From Ophiura sarsii (taxonomy: Eukaryota > Echinodermata > Ophiuroidea > Amphilepidida > Ophiuridae), in the NCBI GenBank assembly GCA_035610835.1, contig CM069443.1:87170690-87234689 (forward strand): a stretch of DNA of 64,000 nt. Reading direction: 5' to 3'. The notes under the pieces were generated by a model, which did no database searches, was not told where the DNA came from, and worked only from the letters and a program-made list of their open reading frames with translations. Below, one piece after another: positions 1-9,839 of the stretch (within the stretch, counting starts at the first letter, position 1; each line of letters begins with the position of its first letter). The translations under genes were made by a program, and so were the position numbers.

Positions 1-1578
1 CTGGCCCTGGATCCTAGGAATGGTAAAGTTGTATGAGCTACCCCTGGTACTGTGGTTATGTAGAGATGATATACGTGTAAACTTAAAGTTTAAATAGTCA
101 GGTGAGAGACCATGGAAGATTTTAAAAACGTGGTTCAGTTTTAGTTGGGTCACCCTATCTTTGACAGATACCAAACCAAGTTTACTACGTTGTTCTTGAC
201 CCACATGGGTACGTGGACCCATACCCAAAACGAACCTGACCACCTTGTTCTGCATAGTTTGAAGCCTATTTTTTAAATATCGAGGGAGTGGTGAAAACCA
301 TGCAGAACAGGCATAGTCATAGTGGCACAAAATGAGTGCAAAACATAGAGTTCTGCGTGTCTTTGTGTTCAAACAAGAAGCATTTCTATATAAAAATCTC
401 AACCTTGAACCTGCCTTCTTGATCACATCCCAGGCAATGTTTTCCCCAGTTAGAGATTGATCAAGAGTAACACCCAAATATTTAGCACTATTCGTAGATT
501 GAAGAGATTCCCCTCCACAAGTGACTTTAAAAGAATTAACCTTCCTAAGTTTCCTTTTAGAACCAAAAAGTATACATTCGGTTTTACCCAGGTGCAAAGA
601 GAGTTTATTATCCACTAGCCATTGGCGGCATGACTCAAGCTCTTTACTAAGTTTGTTAGCAATACAGTCAGGGTCCTTGCCCGACACCAAGAGGGCGCTG
701 TCATCAGCATAGAGTAAAAGTTTACAATCGACCCCGCTGGCCATGTCATTCACGTAACAAAGAAACAAAAGTGGACCAAGGATACTCCCTTGGGGAACAC
801 CACAAGTCACATTAAGTGGATCTGAGTCAACTTGGTTCACATTAACTATTTGTGTCCTACCACTCAGATAGGACCTGAACCATTCCACCGAGGTAATACC
901 CATGGCTTCAAGCTTCCTGCAGAGAATGACATGGTCAACCGTGTCGAACGCCTTCTGCAGGTCAAGCAGGACTAACCCAGTGTAATTACCCATGGATTGC
1001 TGGTCACGTATGTAATCGGTTAAATGAGTCAAACAAGTTTCAGTTGAAAAGGCCCCCCTGAAACCGGATTGAAAGTCATACAAAATATTTTTTGCTCTCA
1101 AATAGGACTCAAGTTGAGTGTGCACAGCTTTTTCAAGTAATTTGGATGCAACACATAAAATACTCACTGGCCTATAATTCCCGACATCTGATCTACTCTT
1201 TTTTTTTAACAGTGGCCTCACCCGAGCCGCTTTGAATTCTTTTGGAACTGTATTGGTAGTAATAGAGACATTGACAATATGAGTCAGTTGATCTTTTAAC
1301 AAAACTGCCCCATCCTTCAGAAACCTTGCAGGAATTCCGTCTAACCCAGTGCTTTTGCTGGGATTAAGCGAGCGCAGCTCCTTATATATGTAATCACTAG
1401 ACACCGGCGATAGCTGAAAGGCATTAGGTGCAATACCTAAGTTTTTATAATAATTAATGAACTTATCAGAATCCACACTATAGTTTCCAAGAGAAGTAGG
1501 CAGTTTGCTGACCAAAGTACTAGCAACAGTTGTATAAAAAGTTAAATTTGACTTGATATTCTCATTTCTGAAATGTGT
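1..1578 (-). mobile_element. Non-LTR retrotransposon, 5'-truncated reverse transcriptase, runs off the left edge
   Basis: Read on the minus strand, one frame stays open from the G-run at 1579 to base 1, about 525 codons. It shows reverse-transcriptase landmarks in order: a KSTGLDGIP motif (about 1365-1335), NYRPVSIL (about 1178-1155), FQSGFR, AFDTVDH (about 950), WFRSYLSGR, GVPQGSILGPLLF (about 800-760) and the catalytic YADDSALL (about 710). The C-terminal thumb and tail follow. This is the jockey/CR1 type of non-LTR retrotransposon, which copies its RNA into a nicked chromosomal target. The endonuclease domain is missing: the frame ends in a poly-C/G tract, as expected for a 5'-truncated insertion. 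The 3' end lies outside the window. No stop or frameshift interrupts the visible part, so the copy is fairly young. The exact family is uncertain. Confidence 0.9.
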
Positions 1579-1875
1579 GTTGGGGGGGGGGGGGGGGGGG
1601 TCACAAAATAATGGACTGTATTGGTAGGGGGGGTCATAAAAATATGCAGCTCTTGGATAGGGGGGGTCATGAAAAAATTGTCTGGGTCTATCCACATTTT
1701 TGGGACCCCCCCCCTTCCGAAGAAAATGCCAGCCCCCTAACATACTTGGACAACTTGGCGAAAGACACAGGACTGAGGAATGATGAGGAGATGAAAGCAT
1801 GCATGAGGGACAGAGTAGTTTGGCGAGCCATCACGAAGACCGCTCGAGAACGACATAAGTAAGTAAGTAAGTAGT
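1579..1875. repeat. G-run repeat block and GTAA microsatellite
   Basis: A run of about 20 G is followed by three loosely repeated pieces of the form G(7)TCAnAAAA (1579-1680), then a C-run at 1706-1717. A short (GTAA)n tract lies at about 1858-1875. The reading frame crossing it looks accidental. The stretch from here to the exon at 2192 is AT-rich, with no gene I can support. Confidence 0.6.
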
Positions 1876-2191
1876 AATCTACCTCTTCTGAGCGATGATA
1901 GTCTTTTTTAAAGACTCTTCTTGTTTAAACTTTTTGGGAAAAAATTGCAAATATTTTGGAAATTGTCTTCTAAAAATGTTTTGGACATTTTTGAAAATGT
2001 TGATAATTTTGTGTATTATTTGAACCCCCCAATATAGACCCCTCCATCAGCTCATTGTTTTACCACTAAGTAGTTTAACGATTCGTGAAATTTCTGTATA
2101 TGAGTGATAGCATCCATTTAGATGTTTCTAATATTCCAGCATATACAGTGTAATAAGCTTATTAAAGATCACCTTTTTGTTTTATTTCCAG

Positions 2192-2554
2192 CTGGAAACA
2201 GGGTAGACAGTTTCAAAAAAGGTGGCTACGAGCTGAAAATAATCACCAACTTGCAAAATGTTGAACATTATGAAATGACTGGTGGTTGCTATGTGTCGTT
2301 ACCATGGGGATCAAAGTACAAAATCTACATTGGTAACAACGAGCTCCAGCGATGCACCACCGATATCACCTATGATGGCCTGTGGGTCGGGGAGTTTGCA
2401 TTGAATGCAGGGGATGGGTTAACCATCGAAAGAACAACTATTGACAATCAGAGATTTAGTTTTGTAAAACCAGAATGTGCGCCAATTGGGTCTGGTGTGA
2501 GAGAGGGCAATCCAGGCAATGGGATCATATCAGCCACATTTATGCCAGAGAGAG
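2192..2554 (+). CDS. Uncharacterised protein, penultimate exon
   Basis: The exon lies between a TTTATTTCCAG acceptor (ending 2191) and a donor AG|GTAAGA at 2555. It is 363 bp and has the same phase at both ends. It encodes about 121 residues with no signal or membrane segment. The part from YKIYIGNNELQRC to LTIERTTIDNQRFSFV alternates short hydrophobic strands with a central DGLWVGEF and a Thr-Ile-Glu-Arg turn, so I infer a small beta-sandwich. I have the impression of similar short domains in uncharacterised proteins of protists, marine invertebrates and some bacteria, but cannot confirm it here. The frame continues past the donor into a tRNA-like repeat, and I reject that extension as intron. 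Upstream exons are outside the window or unrecognised. It joins in frame to the exon at 7239. Confidence 0.75.
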
Positions 2555-2589
2555 GTAAGACTACATTACCTAAAGCAAAACTTATTGCT

Positions 2590-2798
2590 GCGAAACCCCC
2601 GGGATTCGACCCCAGACCTTCCGATCACCACCACCATATCCCTAAACCACTCAGCTAACCTGCCAACGCTTGCCCGGGCAACGCTTTCGTGCTCAGCTCG
2701 GATGATGACGTCATCGAATCGATCGAATGCTGTAGCATGCGCGTGGACATTGTTTTTTTGCCATAGTGAATCGTAGGTTCTAGGAAGGTTAGGGTTAA
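2590..2798 (-). repeat. tRNA-derived SINE-like copy 1 (minus strand)
   Basis: On the minus strand a Pol III A-box-like GGTTAGCTGAGTGG (about 2665-2650) is followed by a B-box-like GGGGTCGAATCCC (about 2613-2599), the internal promoter layout of a tRNA. The sequence 5' of the A box, up to GTTCTAGGAAGG near 2780, is shared with the copy at 2906-3112. It lies in the intron just after the 2192-2554 exon. Confidence 0.65.
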
Positions 2799-2905
2799 GG
2801 ACCATTGAAAATTGTGTGTTTTAATCCTAACCAGCCAGGCTATGTTTTCGTGTGGAAACCGGGGGAGGGTAACAAAGTATATTTCTTTTATCCAACAAAT
2901 CGCCG

Positions 2906-3112
2906 TGAAACCCCACGATTCGACCCGGACCCTCCAATCACTACCGCCGCGTCCCTAACCACTCAGCTAACCTGCCAACACTTGCCCGGGCAGCGATTTC
3001 GTACCCACATATCAGCTCGGATGATGACGTCATTGAATCGAATGCTGTAGCATGCGCATGGACATTGTTTTCTGCCATAGTGAATCATAGGTTCTAGGAA
3101 GGCTAGGGTTAA
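2906..3112 (-). repeat. tRNA-derived SINE-like copy 2 (minus strand)
   Basis: This is a second, diverged copy of the 2590-2798 repeat in the same orientation. It has a B-box-like GGGTCGAATCG near 2925 and the same GGTTAGCTGAGTGGTTAGGG A-box region near 2965. The shared flank contains GATGATGACGTCAT and ends in GTTCTAGGAAGGCTAGGGTTAA. Confidence 0.65.
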
Positions 3113-3441
3113 TATAAATATTGTAGACTTTCTTGAAATGATCCCATCACTCCACTGATAATGGTCAAATCAAGGTATCGTGAAATAACTTGCGAACCAT
3201 ATGTGATGTGATCAGGCAAAATGAGTCAGAAGTAGTAAATATTGATTTTTGGATACAACCAAACAAAGGATAGAATTTCTTTTTTCCCCTTTTTTTAAAA
3301 AAACCCCTCCAATTGCTCATATCTTTGGAAGTCATTGTCCATTCATAACCCTAACCCTACTACATCAAACAAAATCATACAGCCAGCAACTATCTCCACG
3401 CACGTGCTGCTGCATTGACTCGATTACGTCACCCACCGCAG

Positions 3442-3477
3442 GCATATGTGGGCAGGAAGTTGCTGCCCGCATATGCG
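3442..3477. repeat. Short perfect-stem palindrome
   Basis: CATATGTGGGCAG and CTGCCCGCATATG face each other across a 7-base spacer. It sits immediately upstream of the tRNA-like sequence at 3480. Confidence 0.6.
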
Positions 3478-3479
3478 CT

Positions 3480-3547
3480 GGAAGCTTAGCTCAGTCGGTA
3501 GGGGGACAGACTTTGGTGCGGATGGTCCCGCGATCGAATCCCGGGGG
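3480..3547 (+). other. tRNA-like sequence (SINE head or tRNA pseudogene)
   Basis: The A-box-like TTAGCTCAGTCGGTAGGG (about 3486) and B-box-like GATCGAATCCC (about 3533-3543) are spaced as in a tRNA. The acceptor stem does not pair cleanly, so I do not call a functional tRNA gene. Confidence 0.55.
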
Positions 3548-3741
3548 GTGCTGGGTGATTTTTCGGGTACAAAAAATGTACTTTTCCCCTCCCCCCGATA
3601 CGCACAAAAACATAGCCGCGGGAGTTTTCATCAAGTGAATGCATCAAGTACAAATCTAAAATTATGACATTTTCGACTTCAGACTCATTTTGCTTGATTG
3701 CATCACAGCATACTCTCTATAATATTGAACTTGTACTATGA

Positions 3742-6700
3742 GGGTATATATAGAAACACACAGTTTAACATTGATTTGGTGCTATCAGGGGTAGATATAG
3801 AAACACACAGTTTAACATTGATTTGGTGCTATCAGGGGTAGATAGAAACACACAGTTTAACATTGATTTGGTGCTATCAGGGGTAGATAGAAGCACACAG
3901 TTAAACATTGATTTGGTGCTATCAGGGGTAGATAAAGAAACACACAGTTTAACATTGATTTGGTGCTATCGGGGGTAGATAGAAACACACAGTTTAACAT
4001 TGATTTGGTGCTATCAGGGGTAGATAGAAGCACACAGTTTAACATTGATTTGGTGCTATCAGGGGTAGATAGAAACACACAGTTTAACATTGATTTGGTG
4101 CTATCAGGGGTAGATAGAAACCCAGTTTAACATTGATTTGGCGCTATCAGGGGTAGATAGAAACACACAGTTTAACATTGATTTGGTGCTATCAGGGGTA
4201 GATAGAAACACACAGTTTAACATTGATTTGGTGCTATCAGGGTAGATAGAAACACACAGTTTAACATTGATTTGGCGCTATCAGGGGTAGATAGAAACAC
4301 ACAGTTTAACATTGATTTGGTGCTATCAGGGGTAGATAGAAACACACAGTTTAACATTGATTTGGTGCTATCAGGGGTAGATGGAAACACACAGTTTAGC
4401 GTTGATTTGACGCTATCAGGGGTAGATAGAAACCCAGTTTAACATTGATTTGGCGCTATCAGGGGTAGATAGAAGCTCACAGTTTAACATTGATTTGGTG
4501 CTATCGGGGGTAGATAGAAACACAAAATTTAACATTGATTTGGTGATATCAGGGTAGATAGAAACACACAGTTTAACATTGATTTGGTGCTATCAGGGGT
4601 AGATAGAAACACACAGTTTAACATTGATTTGGTGCTATCAGGGGTAGATGGAAACACACAGTTTAGCGTTGATTTGACGCTATCAGGGGTAGATAGAAAC
4701 CCAGTTTAACATTGATTTGGCGCTATCAGGGGTAGATAGAAACACACAGTTTAACATTGATTTGGTGCTATCAGGGTAGATAGAAACACACAGTTTAACA
4801 TTGATTTGGCGCTATCAGGGGTAGATAGAAACACACAGTTTAACATTGATTTGGTGCTATCAGGGGTAGATAGAAACACACAGTTTAACATTGATTTGGT
4901 GCTATCAGGGGTAGATGGAAACACACAGTTTAGCGTTGATTTGACGCTATCAGGGGTAGATAGAAACCCAGTTTAACATTGATTTGGCGCTATCAGGGGT
5001 AGATAGAAACACACAGTTTAACATTGATTTGGTGCTATCAGGGGTAGATAGAAACACACAGTTTACCATTGATTTGGCGCTATCAGGGGTAGATAGAAAC
5101 ACACAGTTTAACATTGATTTGGTGCTATCAGGGGTAGATAGAAACACACAGTTTAACATTGATTTGGCGCTATCAGGGGTAGATAGAAACACACAGTTTA
5201 ACATTGATTTGGTGCTATCAGGGGTAGATAGAAACACACAGTTTAACATTGATTTGGTGCTATCAGGGTAGATAGAAACACACAGTTTAACATTGATTTG
5301 GTGCTATCAGGGGTAGATAGAAACACACAGTTTAACATTGATTTGGTGCTATCAGGGGTAGATAGAAACACACAGTTTAACATTGATTTGGCGCTATCAG
5401 GGGTAGATAGAAACACACAGTTTAACATTGATTTGGTGCTATCAGGGTAGATAGAAACACACAGTTTAACATTGATTTGGTGCTATCAGGGGTAGATAGA
5501 AACACACAGTTTAACATTGATTTGGTGCTATCAGGGGTAGATAGAAACACACAGTTTAACATTGATTTGGTGCTATCAGGGTAGATAGAAACACACAGTT
5601 TAACATTGATTTGGTGCTATCAGGGGTAGATAGAAACACACAGTTTAACATTGATTTGGTGCTATCAGGGGTAGATAGAAACACACAGTTTAACATTGAT
5701 TTGGTGCTATCAGGGTAGATAGAAACACACAGTTTAACATTGATTTGGTGCTATCAGGGGTAGATAGAAACGCACAGTTTACCATTGATTTGGTGCTATC
5801 AGGGGTAGATAGAAAAACACAATTTAACATTGATTTGGTGCTATCTGGGGTAGATAGAAACACATATAGTTTAACATTGATTTGGTGCTATCAGGGGTAG
5901 ATAGAAACGCACAGTTTACCATTGATTTGGTGCTATCAGGGGTAGATAGAAAAACACAATTTAACATTGATTTGGTGCTATCTGGGGTAGATAGAAACAC
6001 ATATAGTTTAACATTGATTTGGTGCTATCAGGGGTAGATAGAAACACACAATTTAACATTGATTTGGTGCTATCTGGGGTAGATAGAAACACATATAGTT
6101 TAACATTGATTTGGTGCTATCAGGGTAGATAGAAGCTCACAGTTTAACATTGATTTGGTGCTATCAGGGGTAGATAGAAAAACACAATTTAACATTGATT
6201 TGGTGCTATCTGGGGTAGATAGAAACACATATAGTTTAACATTGATTTGGTGCTATCAGGGGTAGATAGAAACGCACAGTTTACCATTGATTTGGTGCTA
6301 TCAGGGGTAGATAGAAAAACACAATTTAACATTGATTTGGTGCTATCTGGGGTAGATAGAAACACATATAGTTTAACATTGATTTGGTGCTATCAGGGGT
6401 AGATAGAAACGCACAGTTTACCATTGATTTGGTGCTATCAGGGGTAGATAGAAAAACACAATTTAACATTGATTTGGTGCTATCTGGGGTAGATAGAAAC
6501 ACATATAGTTTAACATTGATTTGGTGCTATCAGGGGTAGATAGAAAAACACAATTTAACATTGATTTGGTGCTATCTGGGGTAGATAGAAACACATATAG
6601 TTTAACATTGATTTGGTGCTATCAGGGGTAGATAGAAACACACAGTTTAACATTGATTTGGTGCTATCAGGGGTAGATAGAAACACACAGTTTAACATTG

Positions 6701-6990
6701 ATTTGGTGCTATCAGGGTAGATAGAAGCTCACAGTTTAACATTGATTTGGTGCTATCAGGGGTATAGAAGCACACAATTTAACATTGATTTGGTGCTGTC
6801 TGGGGTAGATAGAAACACACAGTTTAACATTGATTTGGTGCTATCAGGGGTAGATAGAAAAACACAGTTTAATATTGATTTGGTGCTATCAGGGGTAGAT
6901 AGAAACACACAGTTTAACATTGATTTGGTGCTATCAGGGTAGATAGAAACACACAGGTTAACATTGATTTGGTGCTATCAGGGGTAGATA
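3742..6990. repeat. 45-bp minisatellite array, about 72 units, with higher-order repeats
   Basis: The unit TAGATAGAAACACACAGTTT + AACATTGATTTGGTGCTATCAGGGG is repeated head to tail. Because 45 is a multiple of 3, several frames stay open for hundreds of bases and give meaningless 15-residue repeats. Units of 44 bp (GGG instead of GGGG) or 42 bp break those frames. Two higher-order patterns are visible. A 267-bp period of about six units is marked by TTTAGCGTTGATTTGACG (4381, 4648, 4915). A 137-bp trimer is marked by AACGCACAGTTTACC (5771, 5908, 6273, 6410). The array lies inside an intron of the uncharacterised gene. Confidence 0.95.
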
Positions 6991-7238
6991 TTCAAATGAA
7001 TAGTCGGAAGTCCCATACTTATCAGGGAAATGTGTTAGAGCAGGAGCTATAATTCATCCCATTACAAATGAGACATGCATTCAAAATCACCAAATTAAGG
7101 TCAGTAATTCTACCCAACTTTACCCAAAAGTACCGTATCTTATTTCCACAATTTACAAATGTTTACTTGCAATTCCACACCCATAAATGAGAGGAAATAT
7201 AGGTTTAAATTTTAATAATTTTTCTTTTTTCTGTACAG

Positions 7239-7426
7239 GTTTTGATCAATATGAAGCTGATGGGTGTGTGGTGCCAGATGCATTCCCATTCGTTACAGAA
7301 GGAGAAGGAGTACAGGAGGAGGTTCAGGGAAACATCACCACAGGGGCTGGACCAGCAGAATACTTTGATGACGATAAGACGGGGGAAGTTGAGATTCGGA
7401 TCACACTGATGGGATCAAATGCTTGA
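7239..7426 (+). CDS. Uncharacterised protein, last exon with stop
   Basis: The acceptor CTGTACAG precedes GTTTTGATCAATATG. The leading two bases complete the glycine codon begun by the single G at the end of the 2192-2554 exon. It encodes about 62 residues, from GFDQYEADGCVVPDAFPF to TLMGSNA and a TGA at 7424. The segment is acidic (DDDKTGEVEIRI) and again looks like beta strands. AATAAA signals follow at about 7750 and 7780, so the transcript probably ends before 7810. No recognised catalytic motif. The splice match and the absence of any other nearby exon make this the 3' end of the gene. Confidence 0.75.
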
Positions 7427-7805
7427 GCTGAGGCGTCATGACTGTTGTACAAGTCTAAACCAAGGATCTGTGTCTACACACTGTGAAATGGCTGTACAAT
7501 TGACACTATATACAAAACCCCAACACAGATTTATTGTTCCTTTGGGATACATTGACATTGCAGGAAGGCCTGCTAAATTACAAGATTTGAGCTGCATTCA
7601 CTGTGACAAGGCCTACAAACAATTAAAGTTATGTTTCCTGTCACTGCATATCATAGAGTATAGTATTTCTGTTGTTGTTATTTTCATAAAATAGGGTTAA
7701 AAACGATTATAGATATTTTGTTGTTGAAAAGTATCATCAAAACAAAGCAAATAAATATATAAGTTTTTAAAAATATAAAATAAAGTAATTATAATTGTAA
7801 AATGC
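7427..7805 (+). other. Probable 3' untranslated region with poly(A) signals
   Basis: AT-rich sequence after the stop at 7426. AATAAA occurs at about 7750 and again in ATAAAATAAAG near 7778. Either could end the transcript. Confidence 0.5.
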
Positions 7806-8469
7806 CTTTGAAGACGTAGGGGGCGCACATCACCTGATTTTCAGGGGGAAATGAAAGTTTGGGTACGCCATTTTTCCCCGCTATAATTTAAAAAAAAAGA
7901 GTAATTTGACAGATTGGCTGATACACCCTCTGTTGGGGTCCATATTATCCCCCTGTCCAAATCACACCCTCCAACCCCTCCACCACTAACACCACCAGTA
8001 CCTACCCCGCAATTTGCACCAGCCTTTAAAATGTTTGTGAAGTTGCTGCGCTCGTGCTGTAGAGGGTCCTTTATAGGCCCTATACTTAAAGGCAACAACA
8101 AAATTGCTGGGTTGCCCTCAAGTGCCAACAATCTTGAGGTCGGGTCGGTCGGTCGATTTTCCTTTTTTTCTTTTTTCTTTTGCTAACAAATGTTACTGAC
8201 TGCCCTGCCCCTGTCGTGGTTCATGTCAAAGACATAATTAGTAAATGTAAATGGTGCTAATGTTCCTAGTGTGATAATAGTTTTAAAACTATTTATTCAA
8301 GAAAACTTATTCATCTCACACGTGTGTAAAATATGATTTGTCGTTGAGGGTAACACAACAAATATTGTTTCGGCCTAATAGTGTTATAAGTACGTACATG
8401 TGGTAAAATGTTAATGATCTATATGATGACCACCATGAAATGTTTACATTTAGTCATAACACGTACATT
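7806..8469. other. No gene seen; contains a GGTCGGTCGG repeat edge
   Basis: I see no supported gene. A GGTCGGGTCGGTCGGTCG tract at about 8139-8156, next to a CT/T-rich run, resembles the edges of the foldback repeats at 14770-15067 and 62522-62841. The proline-rich frame here looks accidental. Confidence 0.5.
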
Positions 8470-9531
8470 TCATGTGTTGGCCCACAAATGTTCTCTTTCT
8501 ACACACATCCGATTGCTGATATAATCAAACGTTACAAACACATAAAGTTCCATTTTTACGCTGATGATACACAACTGTACATCTCATTTGACCCAAATAA
8601 GTCAGGGGATGCTGACCATGCTCTTGTTATGTTATCTGCGTGCATTGAGGATATCAAATCTTGGATGTCGCAAAATATGCTTTGCTTGAATAGTGATAAA
8701 ACAGAATTTTTCATTGCAGCCAACCCAAGAGCCTTAAAGTCACTATGCAACATCTCACTTCGTGTTGGTGATATTGAGATCAGACCGTCCCCCCATGTAC
8801 GCAATCTTGGTGTTGAATTTGACTGCCATTTAAACATGTCTCATCATGTTACTAACATTTGTCGCAGTTTGAATTTTCACCTTAGGAATCTTTCTCGTAT
8901 TCGGATGTTTATTGATGAAACAACATGTCATCACGCCATACGCGCACTTGTTACATCGCGGCTCGACTATTCCAACTCTCTCTTACAGGGATCTTCTGCG
9001 AAAGATATTAAACGGCTACAGCGTCTCCAAAATCGAGCAGCCAAACTCATTTATAATGCTAAAAGACGTGATCATGCAACTCCTCTTCTCCACAAGTTAC
9101 ATTGGCTGCCTGTTAAAACGCGCATTGAGTTCAAGATCCTGACTATTGTATATAAATGTTTCAATGATGGCGCGCCTTGTTATCTTAAGGACCTTACTAG
9201 TACTTATGTACCTAAAAGAAGTGGTCTTCGTTCTGCCTCTGACACTCGGATTCTCACTGTACCTAAAACTCATCTCACTATCTCCAAAAAAGGATTTTAT
9301 GCCTCCGGCCCATTTTGTGGAATAATTTACCGCATCACATCAGGCATGCCTCATCACTGACTCAATTTAAGAAGATGTTAAAAACTCACTTATTTCACCA
9401 TCATAGTGCGAGTGATGTTTAACACTGTTATTTTTAATTTTATGTTTTATTTTGTTAAGCGCTGTGGTACCATTGTATAATGTGTAAGAGCGCTATATAA
9501 ATGCTCATTGTTATGTTATGTTATGTTATGG
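8470..9531 (+). mobile_element. CR1/L2-like non-LTR retrotransposon, 5'-truncated, frameshifted, with 3' tail
   Basis: The frame from about 8470 reads through a degraded GPQMFSFYTHPIADII segment, the catalytic FYADDTQLY (about 8556-8582), and the C-terminal region NLGVEFDCHLNMSHHV, RLDYSNSLL, RLQRLQNRAAKLI and LHWLPV. This order is typical of CR1/L2 reverse transcriptases. Near 9310 a one-base change shifts the frame and ends it early at 9360. The usual ending (WNNLP...THLF then a stop at about 9421) is still readable in another frame. The 3' untranslated part ends in AGAGCGCTATATAAATGC and a (ATGTT)n tail at about 9510-9531. It is an inactive, 5'-truncated copy. Confidence 0.9.
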
Positions 9532-9839
9532 TGATAACATAACTTACTAGTCTGTAAACATAAAGTTCAAAGTTTCATGTGATCATTGGTAAAACAATAC
9601 TTACTAGTCTGAAAACATGCAAACTCATGCACCTTCAGAAGGCTACTCACGAAATCATAACTCTAAATTTCAGTCTTTTCAACTTTTTCTGCCTTTTCAG
9701 TTTTCTGTCTTTTACAGCTTCCCTATTATATTAGGCCTGTGCCACTATACGCAGACTTGCCATTGGCACGATCCAGAATTCTTAGTGTGATAGCGCCCTC
9801 ATTTCAATTTTCTTCAATGTTAAGTGACATTGTCCCTAA
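9532..9839. other. No gene seen
   Basis: AT-rich spacer between the CR1-like tail and the large inverted repeat. ACTTACTAGTCTG occurs twice (about 9543 and 9599). Nothing else is recognisable. Confidence 0.4.

Noticed and set aside
2555..2658. Coding extension of the 2192-2554 exon
   Set aside because: The frame runs past a good GTAAGA donor into a tRNA-like repeat, while splicing at 2554 joins in frame to the exon at 7239.
3742..6990. CRISPR-like array or repeat-protein gene in the 45-bp repeat
   Set aside because: Units abut with no unique spacers, the genome is animal, and the open frames exist only because 45 is a multiple of three. They break wherever a 44-bp unit occurs.
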